Shown piece after piece: positions 17,688 to 27,878 of a DNA stretch of 64,000 bases (position 1 is the stretch's first letter; every line of letters starts with the position of its first letter). The position numbers were made by a program, and so were the translations under genes. The notes below the pieces were generated by a model that saw only the letters and a program-made list of their open reading frames with translations, was not told where the DNA came from and did no database searches. The DNA comes from Nitrospirillum amazonense (lineage in GTDB: Bacteria > Pseudomonadota > Alphaproteobacteria > Azospirillales > Azospirillaceae), in contig NZ_VITN01000004.1 in assembly GCF_007828045.1 (NCBI RefSeq), positions 124,001 to 188,000 on the forward strand, written 5' to 3'.

Positions 17688-18124
17688 GGGGCACCCCCGG
17701 TGCCGCTATTCGTGTCGGTGTCGAAAGGGTCATGGCGGGCGGCGGGTTCCGCCGGCGCCGCCCCCGTGCCGCCAAAGCGCCTGTCCGCCCACAGGAAGGC
17801 GTAGGCCGTGACGGCGATGGTCAGGATGGAACTGGCGAACAGGGCGATCACGATGGCCGGCCCCTGGGTCAGGAAGCGCTGGCCATGCTGCACGATGCCC
17901 ACGGCCGCCGGCACGAACAGCAGCGACAGGTTGCTGAGGATGACATCGGCGGTGGTGCCCATGGTCTGGGTCGGGCCGCCGCGCCAGGCGAACCAGGCGA
18001 CCAGCAGCAGCAGGCCAAGCACGGGTCCCGGGACGGGCAGGTGCAGGCCATGCACCACGATTTCCCCGATGAGCTGGCAGACCACCAGCGTGGCAAGGGC
18101 GCCGACCATGGCGAACTCCGTCAT
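17684..18124 (-). CDS. lrgA: LrgA/CidA holin-like membrane protein
   Basis: About 146 residues with four membrane helices. VCQLIGEIVVHGLHLPVPGPVLGLLLL is the LrgA/CidA core, and LLFVPAAVGIVQH is also family-typical. A hydrophilic C-terminal tail of about 35 residues (AAPAEPAARHDPFDTD) is longer than usual. The ATG at 18124 (MTEFAMVGAL) fits the family start. ATG 18154 would add a basic decapeptide, and neither has a clear ribosome site. It is the first gene of a two-gene lrgAB operon. Confidence 0.87.
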   Translation of the reverse strand: MTEFAMVGALATLVVCQLIGEIVVHGLHLPVPGPVLGLLLLVAWFAWRGGPTQTMGTTADVILSNLSLLFVPAAVGIVQHGQRFLTQGPAIVIALFASSILTIAVTAYAFLWADRRFGGTGAAPAEPAARHDPFDTDTNSGTGGAP

Positions 18125-18263
18125 GTAAGGCGGTCCCCGGCGGCGGAAAGCCATGGGACACCTGACGCGGTGGGGTTGGTGGATGTGGATTATCGTGGCG
18201 TCAAGCTGGACCCTGCGCGCCACCGGGGTCAACCGGCATGGGCGCAGGCGTGGTCCGCGATTT

Positions 18264-19403
18264 CTACCGGCCGCCGCCGGTATTGGAGCCGTTATCCGGA
18301 AGGCCTGTCGGCAGGACGGCCGGCCGCGCCTCTTGCGCCGTCAGTTCCAGGCCCCGGGCGCCCAGCCGCGCCTCCAGCCAGCGGGCGTCCGTAGCCAGGG
18401 TGGGCAGCAGGCGGCAGGATTCCCCCGCCGTTGGCGGCGCGCCGGGACGCAGATGCACGATGTCCATGGCGGCGGCATCGCGGAAGTGGTCCAGCGCTGA
18501 TCCCAGGCTGTCGCCGCCGCCGGGACGCAAGCGGGCCAGGTGTGCGCGCCAGCCGGTGATGGGCGCGCGGGGGCCGCGAGTCAGCACCAAGGCCGCGCGA
18601 CAGCCGCGCAACCGGTCCAGCCGCTCCGCCAGCATGTCCGGGGCGGCGGCGGCATCCAGCGCCAGCACGCCCAGGCGGTTCAGCGTCAGGCCCTGCACCA
18701 GATCGTTCGCGCCGGCCCAGGCGTTCTCCGCCTTGTCCTCCACCCCCAGCCCTTGGGCCAGCAGGCGGTGCAGGGCGCGGGGCCCGGCCGCCTTGCCATG
18801 GTGTGTTCCCGGGCCGGTCCAGGCCGCCAGGTGGGGGACGCTGGCCATCAGGGCGCGGCGTTCCGCCTGGGCGGGGCCGGCCAGCGTGCCGTCCGGGGCC
18901 AGGCCGCGCGGCACCAGGCCACTGAGCACCAACAGGTGGAAGGGCTGTATGCGATGGCGGGACAGCAGGGCCGACCAGGCGGAAGGGCCAGAGGCCGAAG
19001 CGCCAGGGGATGAACCAGGGGATGAAGAGGCAAGCAGGGCGTCGCCGCCAACATCGGCCAGCGCCACGCGCGGCGGCACCGCCATACCGGGCACGGCGAA
19101 CGACCAGGGCGTGCCGAGGTCCAGGAAGCCATAGTCGGCCCGCCCGTCCTGCGCGCCCCGGGGTACGGCGAAGTCGTAACGCCAGGCGACGCCCTTGCCC
19201 TCGGGCAGTTTGCCCAGCCAGCGGGGCGGCACGGGCAGGCCCACGCCCCCGACCGCCAGGTCCGGCGGCTCATCCTCGCCGTCCGTGACGATCACGGCGC
19301 TGACGCGCCAGCGGTCGCCCTGGCCGCCCCGGGCCAGCAGCAAGGGCCCCAGCAGCAACGCGGGCTGTACGGGCCGTCGGGGGAGGGAGGGGCGGCGTTT
19401 CAT
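18264..19403 (-). CDS. PhoD-like phosphatase homolog, active site degenerate
   Basis: 379 residues, no clear signal peptide. The N-terminal part (GPLLLARGGQGDRWRVSAVIV, then WRYDFAVPRG) resembles the beta domain before the PhoD-like metallophosphatase fold. The region FHLLVLSGLVPRG aligns with the family's FHLLLMGGDQ-YAD segment but lacks the metal-binding Asp residues. LNRLGVLALD and LRGCRAALVLT fit later parts of the fold. The C-terminal metal-binding histidines are absent. I infer a non-catalytic paralog. The family match is from memory of the motif order, so treat it as probable. Confidence 0.55.
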   Translation of the reverse strand: MKRRPSLPRRPVQPALLLGPLLLARGGQGDRWRVSAVIVTDGEDEPPDLAVGGVGLPVPPRWLGKLPEGKGVAWRYDFAVPRGAQDGRADYGFLDLGTPWSFAVPGMAVPPRVALADVGGDALLASSSPGSSPGASASGPSAWSALLSRHRIQPFHLLVLSGLVPRGLAPDGTLAGPAQAERRALMASVPHLAAWTGPGTHHGKAAGPRALHRLLAQGLGVEDKAENAWAGANDLVQGLTLNRLGVLALDAAAAPDMLAERLDRLRGCRAALVLTRGPRAPITGWRAHLARLRPGGGDSLGSALDHFRDAAAMDIVHLRPGAPPTAGESCRLLPTLATDARWLEARLGARGLELTAQEARPAVLPTGLPDNGSNTGGGR

Positions 19404-19477
19404 GGCGGCGGACCATGGACGACGGGGGCCGGCCGGCGCAAGGGCGAAGGGGCCCGTCTATGCCTTATGCCATTCCG

Positions 19478-20026
19478 TCACCCGGGGCCCATCACCCAGC
19501 CAGGCCCGTCACCCGGGTGATCATCCCCCAGGTGGTCCAAGACCCTTTGGTAGAGACTGCGGCGGGCCAGCGCGTCCTCCAGCCGGTCTAGGGCCGCGGT
19601 CACGGCCTGCGCCTCGGCATCCAGTTCCAGCGCGGCCGCCTCCAGCGCCCGCCACAGGGGGCGCAGCGTGTCCACCAGCGCCACCCCCGCCGGGGTCAGG
19701 GCCAGGCGCCGGCGGCGCGCGTCGTCCGGATCGGCGGTGGTCTGGGCCAGGCCGGCCTTCTCCAGCGAGGCGCGCGTCTGGCTGACGGAGACGTGGGTGA
19801 TGCGCAGGCGGCTGGCCAACTCCCCCACCGTCAGCGGGCCGTTCAGCACCAGCTGGTTCAGCACGCCGAACCAGCGCTGCTCGAACGTGACGCCCAGGGT
19901 GTCGTAGGTGCGGGTGGCGTCGCCGTCTATCGTTTCCGACAGGCGCCGCAGGCGCGCACCCAGCGCCGCCCCCCCCAGGCGGCGGGAATAATCCTCCGGC
20001 GGTGTGATCTCATTGGATGGGGGCAT
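19478..20026 (-). CDS. MarR-family transcriptional regulator
   Basis: 182 residues. A winged helix lies in the middle (about 60-125): LTVGELASRLRITHVSVSQTRASLEKAGL then DPDDARRRRLALTPAG, the MarR wing. Flanking helices form the dimer interface. MarR proteins repress neighbouring genes and release DNA on binding small ligands. It is divergent from a serine hydrolase gene (20115). The 88-base gap holds a dyad, GTAGG-CA-CCTAC (20051-20062), inside a promoter spacer, the likely operator. Confidence 0.87.
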   Translation of the reverse strand: MPPSNEITPPEDYSRRLGGAALGARLRRLSETIDGDATRTYDTLGVTFEQRWFGVLNQLVLNGPLTVGELASRLRITHVSVSQTRASLEKAGLAQTTADPDDARRRRLALTPAGVALVDTLRPLWRALEAAALELDAEAQAVTAALDRLEDALARRSLYQRVLDHLGDDHPGDGPGWVMGPG

Positions 20027-20039
20027 GGCGACAGGTCCC

Positions 20040-20069
20040 TTGACAGATATGTAGGCACCTACTGATTAT
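20040..20069 (+). promoter_or_regulatory. promoter with embedded operator dyad
   Basis: TTGACA (20040-20045) and GATTAT (20064-20069) are separated by 18 bases. The spacer contains the dyad GTAGG-CA-CCTAC (20051-20062). This is a textbook arrangement for repression of the serine hydrolase gene by the divergent MarR protein. Confidence 0.6.
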
Positions 20070-20114
20070 AGAGGGGCCGGACCGGAATGTCCAGGATCAG
20101 GGGTAGGAGACGAT

Positions 20115-21257
20115 ATGGAACTGACGCGCCGTCATGTGATCGCCGCTGGGGCGGGGGCCCTGCTGGCCCGCCCGGCATGGGCCCAAGTCCCCGCCCACCT
20201 GGACCACGACATCCGCACCACCTTGGCCCAGGCCGGCATTCCGGGGGCGGCGGTGGGCTATGCCCGCGACGGGCGGGTTCGGTTCGTGCGCGGCTATGGC
20301 TACGCCGACCTGGCCATCCGGCGGACGGTCACGCCGGACACGGTGTTCGCCATCGCCTCCATCACCAAGACCATCACGGCGGCGGCCATCCTGCGCCTGG
20401 CGGGGCAGGGGCGCCTGACCCTCGATGACTCGGTGGCCACCCATCTCGACTTTCCCGTCGTGAACCCGCACCACCCGGACGCGGCCATCACACTGCGCCA
20501 CCTGTTGACCCATACCTCCGGCATTTCGGATGAGAAGTACTACGCGGTGGATTTCCGGCACCGGGGCGGCGACACGCCGCTGGCGCTGCGCGACATGCTG
20601 GTGGGCTATCTGGTGCCGGGCGGCACTTATTATGATGCGAACGGCTGCTACGCCGCGGCGGCACCGGGGGAGGCCTGGGACTATTCCAATGTCGGCTTCG
20701 CCCTGCTGGGTTATGTCGCCGGCCGCGTCGGCGGTTTCGATGCCCGCATGGCCATACGCCAGTTTCTGATGGCACCCTTGGGCCTGCGCCACAGCTATTG
20801 GACCTTGGGCGAGGTGCCGCCCGCCCTGGCCGCCACGCCGTATGAGGACGGTAAGCCCGTTGCCACCATGGGCTTCCCCGACTGGTCGGCCGGCATGCTG
20901 CAATCCTCCGTCGCCGACTTCACCCGCTACATCGCCGCCTGCGCTGACGATGGCGCGGCGGAGGGCGTGCGCGTCCTGCCCGCCGGTATGATGGGCCAGA
21001 TGCTGACGCGCCAACCGGCGCCCAACCTGCCCACCTGGCTGAGCGGCCAGGGCCTGGGCTGGATGGTGGGTCCGCTGGATGGCGTGGACCGGTGGGAGCA
21101 TTGGGGCGGGGCGGAGGGCATCTTCACCGTGGCCTACCTCGACCCCGAGCGGCGACAGGGCGTGACCATCCTGACCAACGCCACCGCCACGGACGCCGCC
21201 AAGGCGGCGGTAAAGCAGGTCGCGGCTCGGCTGCTGCGGGATGGTCCCGATTTGTAA
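20115..21257 (+). CDS. class C beta-lactamase-like serine hydrolase
   Basis: 380 residues. A Tat-like signal (TRRHVIAAGAGALLARPAWA) is followed by the beta-lactamase/DD-peptidase fold. The SxxK motif is SITK (about residue 83) and the YxN motif is YSN (about 192). HWGG near residue 330 takes the place of the KTG box. LLTHTSGI is also typical. It acts in the periplasm on an ester, amide or murein peptide substrate. Family membership alone does not show antibiotic hydrolysis. Probably controlled by the divergent MarR regulator. Confidence 0.87.
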   Translation: MELTRRHVIAAGAGALLARPAWAQVPAHLDHDIRTTLAQAGIPGAAVGYARDGRVRFVRGYGYADLAIRRTVTPDTVFAIASITKTITAAAILRLAGQGRLTLDDSVATHLDFPVVNPHHPDAAITLRHLLTHTSGISDEKYYAVDFRHRGGDTPLALRDMLVGYLVPGGTYYDANGCYAAAAPGEAWDYSNVGFALLGYVAGRVGGFDARMAIRQFLMAPLGLRHSYWTLGEVPPALAATPYEDGKPVATMGFPDWSAGMLQSSVADFTRYIAACADDGAAEGVRVLPAGMMGQMLTRQPAPNLPTWLSGQGLGWMVGPLDGVDRWEHWGGAEGIFTVAYLDPERRQGVTILTNATATDAAKAAVKQVAARLLRDGPDL

Positions 21258-21542
21258 GGGGGCGACCCTGTGCGTCTGGCGCCACGCTGCGTTGCGTTGC
21301 GGCATGTCACGGAATCCTTGGCTTTTGCCAGCCGCCCCCGTATGGTCCGCCTCGCCTGAGTGGCCGAGGGGCCCCCTGGCGCATGGTTATGGTCGTCCCC
21401 GCTTTCCAGGGGGCGACGCCAGCGCTGCTTCCATAGCCCCGCTTCTTTCGGGGTTGTGTCTGCCGGAATGGTCCGGCTTTCCACACGTTCCGACGTTGCG
21501 CCGCTCTTTCGTTGGCTGGTGCCGCCCGCCGTTTGTTCGGCT

Positions 21543-21605
21543 GGCGCGGCGCCGGCTTGTTTGTTCGCGTGCCTTTCCCGGGCGGGAGGGGCGCGGCGCC
21601 GTTTT
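21543..21605 (+). promoter_or_regulatory. attenuator-like repeat pair before the helicase gene
   Basis: The 12-mer GGCGCGGCGCCG occurs at 21543-21554 and again at 21590-21601, followed by TTTT and the start region. Because the sequence is nearly self-complementary, the two copies can pair over 11 positions with one mismatch, giving a terminator-like stem in a leader of about 370 bases. Confidence 0.4.
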
Positions 21606-21625
21606 ATACCGTGAAGGAAAGTCCC

Positions 21626-23323
21626 TTGGATTTGCCCGCTTCCGTCGAGAACGAAATCATCGAAACCGAAATTCTGGATATCGCCGACGACGCCCAGGGC
21701 GTTGACGACGGCCGCACCACCTTTGCCGACCTTGGTCTGGCCTCCGCCCTGACCAAGGCGCTGGAAGAGGTCGGCTACAAGTTCCCCACCCCCATCCAGG
21801 AGCGGGCCATCCCCGTCGCCCTGGAAGGTCGCGACCTGATCGCCTCCGCCAACACCGGTACCGGCAAGACCGCGGCCTTCGTGCTGCCGGCGCTGCACCG
21901 CATGGCGACCACCCCGCGCCCGCTGAGCGCCGAGGGCCTGCAGACCTTCGGGCCCCGCCTGCTGGTGCTGACCCCCACGCGTGAACTGGCGACCCAGGTG
22001 ATGGACGCCGTTCGTGGCTATTCCAAGTACAGCCGCATCCACACCCTGGCCATCCTGGGCGGCATGCCCTACCGCCAGCAGCTGGAGATGCTGCGCCGCC
22101 GGGTCGACCTGGTGGTCGCCACCCCCGGCCGCCTGATCGACCATCTGGAGCGCGGCCGCCTGGACCTCTCCACCGTCGAGATGCTGGTGCTGGACGAGGC
22201 CGACCGCATGCTGGACATGGGCTTCCTGGAGCCCGTGGAGATGATCGCCAACGCCTGCCCGGCGAACCGCCAGACCCTGCTGTTCACCGCCACGGTGGAC
22301 AAGGCCATGGTGCGCCTGGCCGGCAACCTGCTGAAGAACCCGGAGCGTGTTGACGTCGCCGGCGGCAGCGTCAACGTCAGCGCCATCGAGCAGCGCTTCC
22401 TGCGGGCCGATGGCCTGGAGCACAAGGAAAAGCTGCTGGCCCACCTGGTGGCCGACCCGTCCATGAACAAGGGCATCGTCTTCGCCGCCACCAAGCGCGA
22501 CGCCGACCGCCTGGCCGACAGCCTGTCGGAGATGGGTTACGCCGCCGCGCCGCTGCATGGCGACATGCGCCAGCAGGAGCGTAACCGCACCGTCCAGGCC
22601 CTGCGCAACGGCCGCGTCCGCCTGCTGGTGGCCACCGATGTGGCCGCCCGTGGCATCGACGTGCCGGACGTGACCCACGTCATCAACTTCGACCTGCCGC
22701 GTCAGGCCGAGGATTACGTGCACCGCATCGGCCGCACCGGCCGCGCCGGCAACACCGGCAATGCCTTCAGCCTGTACACCCGTCATGAGTGGGGCCTGGT
22801 GCGCGGCATCGAGGGCTACACCCAGACCCGCGCCGTGGAACATGTCATCCCGGGCCTGGAGCCGCGTGAGATGCCCAAGCGTCCGGCCGGCGGTCCCGGT
22901 GGCGCCCCCGGCGGCCGTCCGCGCAAGTCGTTCGGCGGTCCCGGCGGCGGCTTCAAGCAGGGTGGCTTCAAGCAGGGCAACGGCTTCGGTGGTGCCAAGC
23001 CGGAAGGTGGCTTCCGTGCCGACGGTCCGCGCGGCGAAGGCCCGCGCGGTGAGCGCGGCGATCGCCCGGAAGGCGGCTTCAAGAAGTTCGGCGGCCCCCG
23101 TGACGGTCATCCCCGTCCCGATGGCCAGCACCGCCAGGATCGTCCGGCCCGCGCCCATGGCGCCGGTCACGGTGGCGGCAATGGCGGCGGCTTCCACCCG
23201 CTGGACGGTGCCAAGCCGGCCCGCGACGGGGCCCGCAAGCACGGCAACGGCCCGCGCCCGGCCCGGGTGCAGAGTGACGGCGGGACGGGGGGCTTGCGCC
23301 GCCCGCGTTCTTCCGCCAATTAA
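21626..23323 (+). CDS. DEAD-box RNA helicase, RhlE-like with RGG-type tail
   Basis: About 565 residues. Motifs in order are the Q motif (FPTPIQERAIP), Walker A (ANTGTGKT), PTREL, TPGR, DEAD (VLDEADRML), TAT in place of the usual SAT (FTATVDK), ARGID and HRIGRTGRAG. The C-terminal 130 residues are a Gly/Arg/Phe/Lys-rich tail of the RNA-binding kind. It unwinds RNA duplexes in ribosome assembly or mRNA decay. The start is most likely TTG 21626, with AAGGAAA just upstream (21614-21620). GTG 21611 is an alternative. The long leader suggests post-transcriptional or cold control. Confidence 0.92.
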   Translation: MDLPASVENEIIETEILDIADDAQGVDDGRTTFADLGLASALTKALEEVGYKFPTPIQERAIPVALEGRDLIASANTGTGKTAAFVLPALHRMATTPRPLSAEGLQTFGPRLLVLTPTRELATQVMDAVRGYSKYSRIHTLAILGGMPYRQQLEMLRRRVDLVVATPGRLIDHLERGRLDLSTVEMLVLDEADRMLDMGFLEPVEMIANACPANRQTLLFTATVDKAMVRLAGNLLKNPERVDVAGGSVNVSAIEQRFLRADGLEHKEKLLAHLVADPSMNKGIVFAATKRDADRLADSLSEMGYAAAPLHGDMRQQERNRTVQALRNGRVRLLVATDVAARGIDVPDVTHVINFDLPRQAEDYVHRIGRTGRAGNTGNAFSLYTRHEWGLVRGIEGYTQTRAVEHVIPGLEPREMPKRPAGGPGGAPGGRPRKSFGGPGGGFKQGGFKQGNGFGGAKPEGGFRADGPRGEGPRGERGDRPEGGFKKFGGPRDGHPRPDGQHRQDRPARAHGAGHGGGNGGGFHPLDGAKPARDGARKHGNGPRPARVQSDGGTGGLRRPRSSAN

Positions 23324-23336
23324 GTCCCGCGTTTGA

Positions 23337-23374
23337 TGACGGGGCCGTCCAGCACCGGACGGCCCCGTTTTCGC
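23337..23374 (+). terminator. intrinsic terminator of the helicase gene
   Basis: ACGGGGCCGTCC and GGACGGCCCCGT form a 12-bp stem followed by TTTTCGCCTTTT. Confidence 0.9.
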
Positions 23375-23405
23375 CTTTTAAGACTTCAGCCTTACGTTTG
23401 GTCCC

Positions 23406-25019
<1,614 letters not shown>

Positions 25020-25155
25020 TGGCGGCGCCCTGCGCTTGAGGACGAAGCCCTTATCCTGAAAGGACGAAATGGCGCATCCGCCGGATGGCGCGGTGACAGG
25101 GTCGCGTCCCGGGCGGTATCATACCTGCCGAAGATGGTAAGTCGGAAGGCGTGAC

Positions 25156-26556
25156 ATGTCGGGTTCTTCCCGATCACCGGGTTTCTTGGCGGGTGCTGGG
25201 CTGTCGCGGCGCGGCCTGGTTGGCGGCTTGGCGCTGGCGCCCTTGCTGACGGGGGGCTTGCCCGGCTTGGCGGGGGCGGTGGCCAGCCGTCCCGCACCCA
25301 TCCGTCCCGGCCGCACGGTCGTGGTGATCGGGGCGGGGCTGGCCGGGCTGGCCGCCGCCGGCGTCCTGCGCCAGGCCGGGGCTGAGGTCACCGTGCTGGA
25401 GGCCCGCGCCCGCGCGGGCGGCAGGGCCTGGACGGAGTCCAAGCCCTTTGGCTTCCCCTACGATATCGGCTGCGGCTCGCTGGAGGCCACGGCCGACAAC
25501 CCCCTGCGTCGCCTGCTGGATGAGCGCGGCATGGAAACCGTGCCGGACGACGGCGCCGACGACCTGCTGTTCTTCGACACCAAGGAGGCCGACGCCGACA
25601 CCGATGCGGCGGCCGCCGACGCCATCGACCGGCTGGAGCGGGCGGTGAAGGACGCAGGCCGCGCCCAGATGGATCGCTCGGCCGCCGACCTGGTGCCCGA
25701 CCTGGGGAACCTGGGCCAGCTGGCGACCGCCCTGGTGGGGCCGCTGGACTTCGGTGTCGAGCTGAAGGACCTGTCCAGCCTGGACGCCGCGCGCCGCCCG
25801 GACGCGGAGGCGGCGCTGTGGTTCCCGCGCGGCATCGGCACCGCCGTCGCCAGCCTGGCCAAGGACATGGCGCGTGACGTCAAGATCATCCTGTCCAGCC
25901 CCGTCAGCCGCATCGACTGGTCGGGCAGCGGCGTGCGGGTCACCACGCCCAAAGGCGTGGTCAGCGCCGATGCCGCCATCATCACCGTGCCCATATCGGT
26001 GCTGGCCTCGGGCGGCGTCACCTTCGACCCGCCCTTGCCGGAGGGGGTGCGCACCGCCTTCGACGGCCTGACCACCGGCTTCGTCAACCGCATCGCCCTG
26101 GGCTACAAGCCCGACAGCCTGGATTGCGACCCCTTCACCGCCCTGGACCAGGTGCGCGGCGACGGCCGTGTGCTGGATCTGTGCCTGCGGCCCTTCGGCC
26201 GGGAATTGGCCATCGCCACGGTGGGCGGCGACCTGGCCCGCCAGCTGGAAGCGGCCAAGGACCAGGAGGCGGTGGACCTGGTGCGCGACGCCGTGGCCGA
26301 CGTCTTCGGATCGCTCACCCGCCGGCAGGCCACCGCCTGGCACGTCAGCCGCTGGGGCGCCGACCCCTATTCCCTGGGCGCCATGACCGCGGCCAAGCCG
26401 GGCCATGCCGAGGCGCGCCGCATCCTGTCGGAACCCGTGGGCGACCGGCTGTGCTTCGCCGGTGAGGCCTGTTCTCTCACCTGGCCCGGCTGGTTGCCGG
26501 GCGCCTATGAGACGGGGGTGGCCGCCGCCCAGCGCGTGCTGGCCCTGCCGTCATGA
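25156..26556 (+). CDS. FAD-dependent amine oxidase, Tat-exported
   Basis: 466 residues. A Tat-type signal, SRRGLVGGLALAPLL, precedes the FAD Rossmann motif VVVIGAGLAGLAAAGVL and VLEARARAGGRAWTE, the start of the flavin monoamine oxidase fold. The C-terminal FAD-contact region is LCFAGEACSLTWPGWLPGAYETGVAAA. The enzyme oxidises an amine or a related reduced carbon substrate outside the cytoplasm, and the substrate is not evident. Its stop overlaps the next gene by 4 bases (ATGA). Confidence 0.88.
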   Translation: MSGSSRSPGFLAGAGLSRRGLVGGLALAPLLTGGLPGLAGAVASRPAPIRPGRTVVVIGAGLAGLAAAGVLRQAGAEVTVLEARARAGGRAWTESKPFGFPYDIGCGSLEATADNPLRRLLDERGMETVPDDGADDLLFFDTKEADADTDAAAADAIDRLERAVKDAGRAQMDRSAADLVPDLGNLGQLATALVGPLDFGVELKDLSSLDAARRPDAEAALWFPRGIGTAVASLAKDMARDVKIILSSPVSRIDWSGSGVRVTTPKGVVSADAAIITVPISVLASGGVTFDPPLPEGVRTAFDGLTTGFVNRIALGYKPDSLDCDPFTALDQVRGDGRVLDLCLRPFGRELAIATVGGDLARQLEAAKDQEAVDLVRDAVADVFGSLTRRQATAWHVSRWGADPYSLGAMTAAKPGHAEARRILSEPVGDRLCFAGEACSLTWPGWLPGAYETGVAAAQRVLALPS

Positions 26557-26945
26557 CCGGGCGGGCCGTCCTGAACGGGCTGGCGCCGTTCTTCATCGTG
26601 CGCGACGTGGAGGTGTCGGCCGCCTTCTACCGCGATGCGCTGGGCTTCACCGTCACGCATCTCGCGCCGGAGGAGGCGCCCTTCTTCGCCATCGTCGCGC
26701 GCGACGGCGCGATGCTGTTCCTGAAGTCGGTGGGGGTGGCGCCGCTGCCCAATCCCGCCCGCGCCGCGGACGCGCGATGGGACTCGTACGTCAACACCGA
26801 CGAACCGGATGCCCTGGCCGTTGAATTCCAGGCGCGCGGCGTCGTCTTTTCCGTGCCTTTGCAAGACACGGGCGATGGCCTGCGTGGCTTTGAACTCAGG
26901 GATCCCGACGGCTACACCCTGTTTTTCGGCCGTCCCCGCGGCTGA
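26553..26945 (+). CDS. VOC / glyoxalase-like protein
   Basis: 130 residues. FFIVRDVEVSAAFYRDALGFTV is the vicinal-oxygen-chelate opening and GFELRDPDGYTLFFGRP the closing half, as in glyoxalase/bleomycin-resistance proteins. An acidic residue for metal binding is seen in FELRDPDG. A matching N-terminal His is not obvious, so it may bind ligand rather than catalyse. It is translationally coupled to the amine oxidase (26553-26556), which hints at a shared substrate pathway. Confidence 0.82.
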   Translation: MTGRAVLNGLAPFFIVRDVEVSAAFYRDALGFTVTHLAPEEAPFFAIVARDGAMLFLKSVGVAPLPNPARAADARWDSYVNTDEPDALAVEFQARGVVFSVPLQDTGDGLRGFELRDPDGYTLFFGRPRG

Positions 26946-26963
26946 CGGGTGGGCGGGACGGGG

Positions 26964-26995
26964 ACCCTTCCCCCGATTTTGTTGAAAGGAAGGGT
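26964..26995 (+). terminator. hairpin before fliL
   Basis: ACCCTTCC and GGAAGGGT form a perfect 8-bp inverted repeat with a 16-base loop between the VOC gene and fliL. It may be a terminator or part of the fliL promoter region. Confidence 0.4.
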
Positions 26996-27101
26996 TAACG
27001 CCTTCATGATTATATGAACCTGCCCCGGACCGGGGCGGGACGGTGGGCCCTACCCGGACGGTGTTCGAACGGGGCCCGGTGCACGAGCGTTGCGGGGTAG
27101 C

Positions 27102-27638
27102 ATGACGGCCATCGAAACGGATGGTGGGGGCGAACAGGAACTGCCGCGAAAGAAGTTCAGCGGCAAGAAGATCGTCATGTTCGTGGTGGTGCCGCTGCTG
27201 CTCATAGCACTCATCGCCGGCGGCTTGATCTTCAGCGGCCTGCTGGACGGACTGCTGGGCAAGAAGAAGGCGGAGGAGGTGGAGGAAAAGCCCGCCGCCG
27301 CGGAGGAGGCGTTCGATCCCAAGGCGCCTCCGGTGTTCTTCCCGCTGGGCGAATTGCTGATCAACCTGCAGACCAATGAGCGCCGCCCGGCCTTCCTGAA
27401 GCTGAAGATCCAGCTGGAGATCTATAAGGAAGAGGACAGGCCCAAGCTGACCCTGGCCACGCCGCGCATCGTCGATACCTTCCAGACCTATTTGCGCGAG
27501 CTGCGGCTGGACGATCTGAAGGGATCGGCCGGCATTTACCGCCTGCGCGAGGAGTTGCTGCAGCGGGTGAACGCGGCCGCCGCCCCGGTGCGGGTGAGGG
27601 ACGTGCTGTTTGAGGAAATTCTGGTACAATCACAGTGA
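27102..27638 (+). CDS. fliL: flagellar basal body protein FliL
   Basis: 178 residues. A short acidic N-terminus is followed by one membrane helix (IVMFVVVPLLLIALIAGGLIF, about residues 22-42). A periplasmic domain follows with FFPLGELLINLQT, FLKLKIQLEIY and a C-terminal VRVRDVLFEEILVQ, all FliL-like. FliL surrounds the stators and stabilises motor torque. ATG 27102 is used. A TTG four codons earlier is unlikely. It is the first gene of the large rightward flagellar operon, though 240 bases separate it from fliM. Confidence 0.9.
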   Translation: MTAIETDGGGEQELPRKKFSGKKIVMFVVVPLLLIALIAGGLIFSGLLDGLLGKKKAEEVEEKPAAAEEAFDPKAPPVFFPLGELLINLQTNERRPAFLKLKIQLEIYKEEDRPKLTLATPRIVDTFQTYLRELRLDDLKGSAGIYRLREELLQRVNAAAAPVRVRDVLFEEILVQSQ

Positions 27639-27671
27639 GATGAGGCGGGGCCTTAAACGGCCCTGTCATCG

Positions 27672-27707
27672 TTTGGGTGGTTGGGGTTGGGGTTTGGATG
27701 GTTGGGG
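27672..27707 (+). other. G-rich telomere-like tract
   Basis: Between fliL and fliM the plus strand carries GGG-N5-GGGG-TT-GGGG-N11-GGGG with T-rich spacers. Such a tract could fold into a G-quadruplex in the transcript or on the coding strand. Confidence 0.6.
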
Positions 27708-27878
27708 CGCCTGCTTGTTGGCATGGATATTGCCGCCCCGCTGAACGTAGAATGGCCTGGTACGTGCATGTTTCTGAACATTTGGCGCCCCGCCCGGTTT
27801 CCTGATGGGTGGTTCCTCTGGGGCCGTTATGGGGGCCGGGGCCCCGCATGCGCGTTTTGGACGCTGGAGCGCTGACCG

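Noticed and set aside
21134-23242. A 702-codon antisense frame across the helicase gene
   Set aside because: The helicase on the plus strand has all motifs in order. The antisense product has none.
27681-27875. A 64-codon plus-strand ORF between fliL and fliM
   Set aside because: Its start lies in the G-rich tract, it has no ribosome site, and the Trp/Gly/Phe-rich translation is not protein-like.
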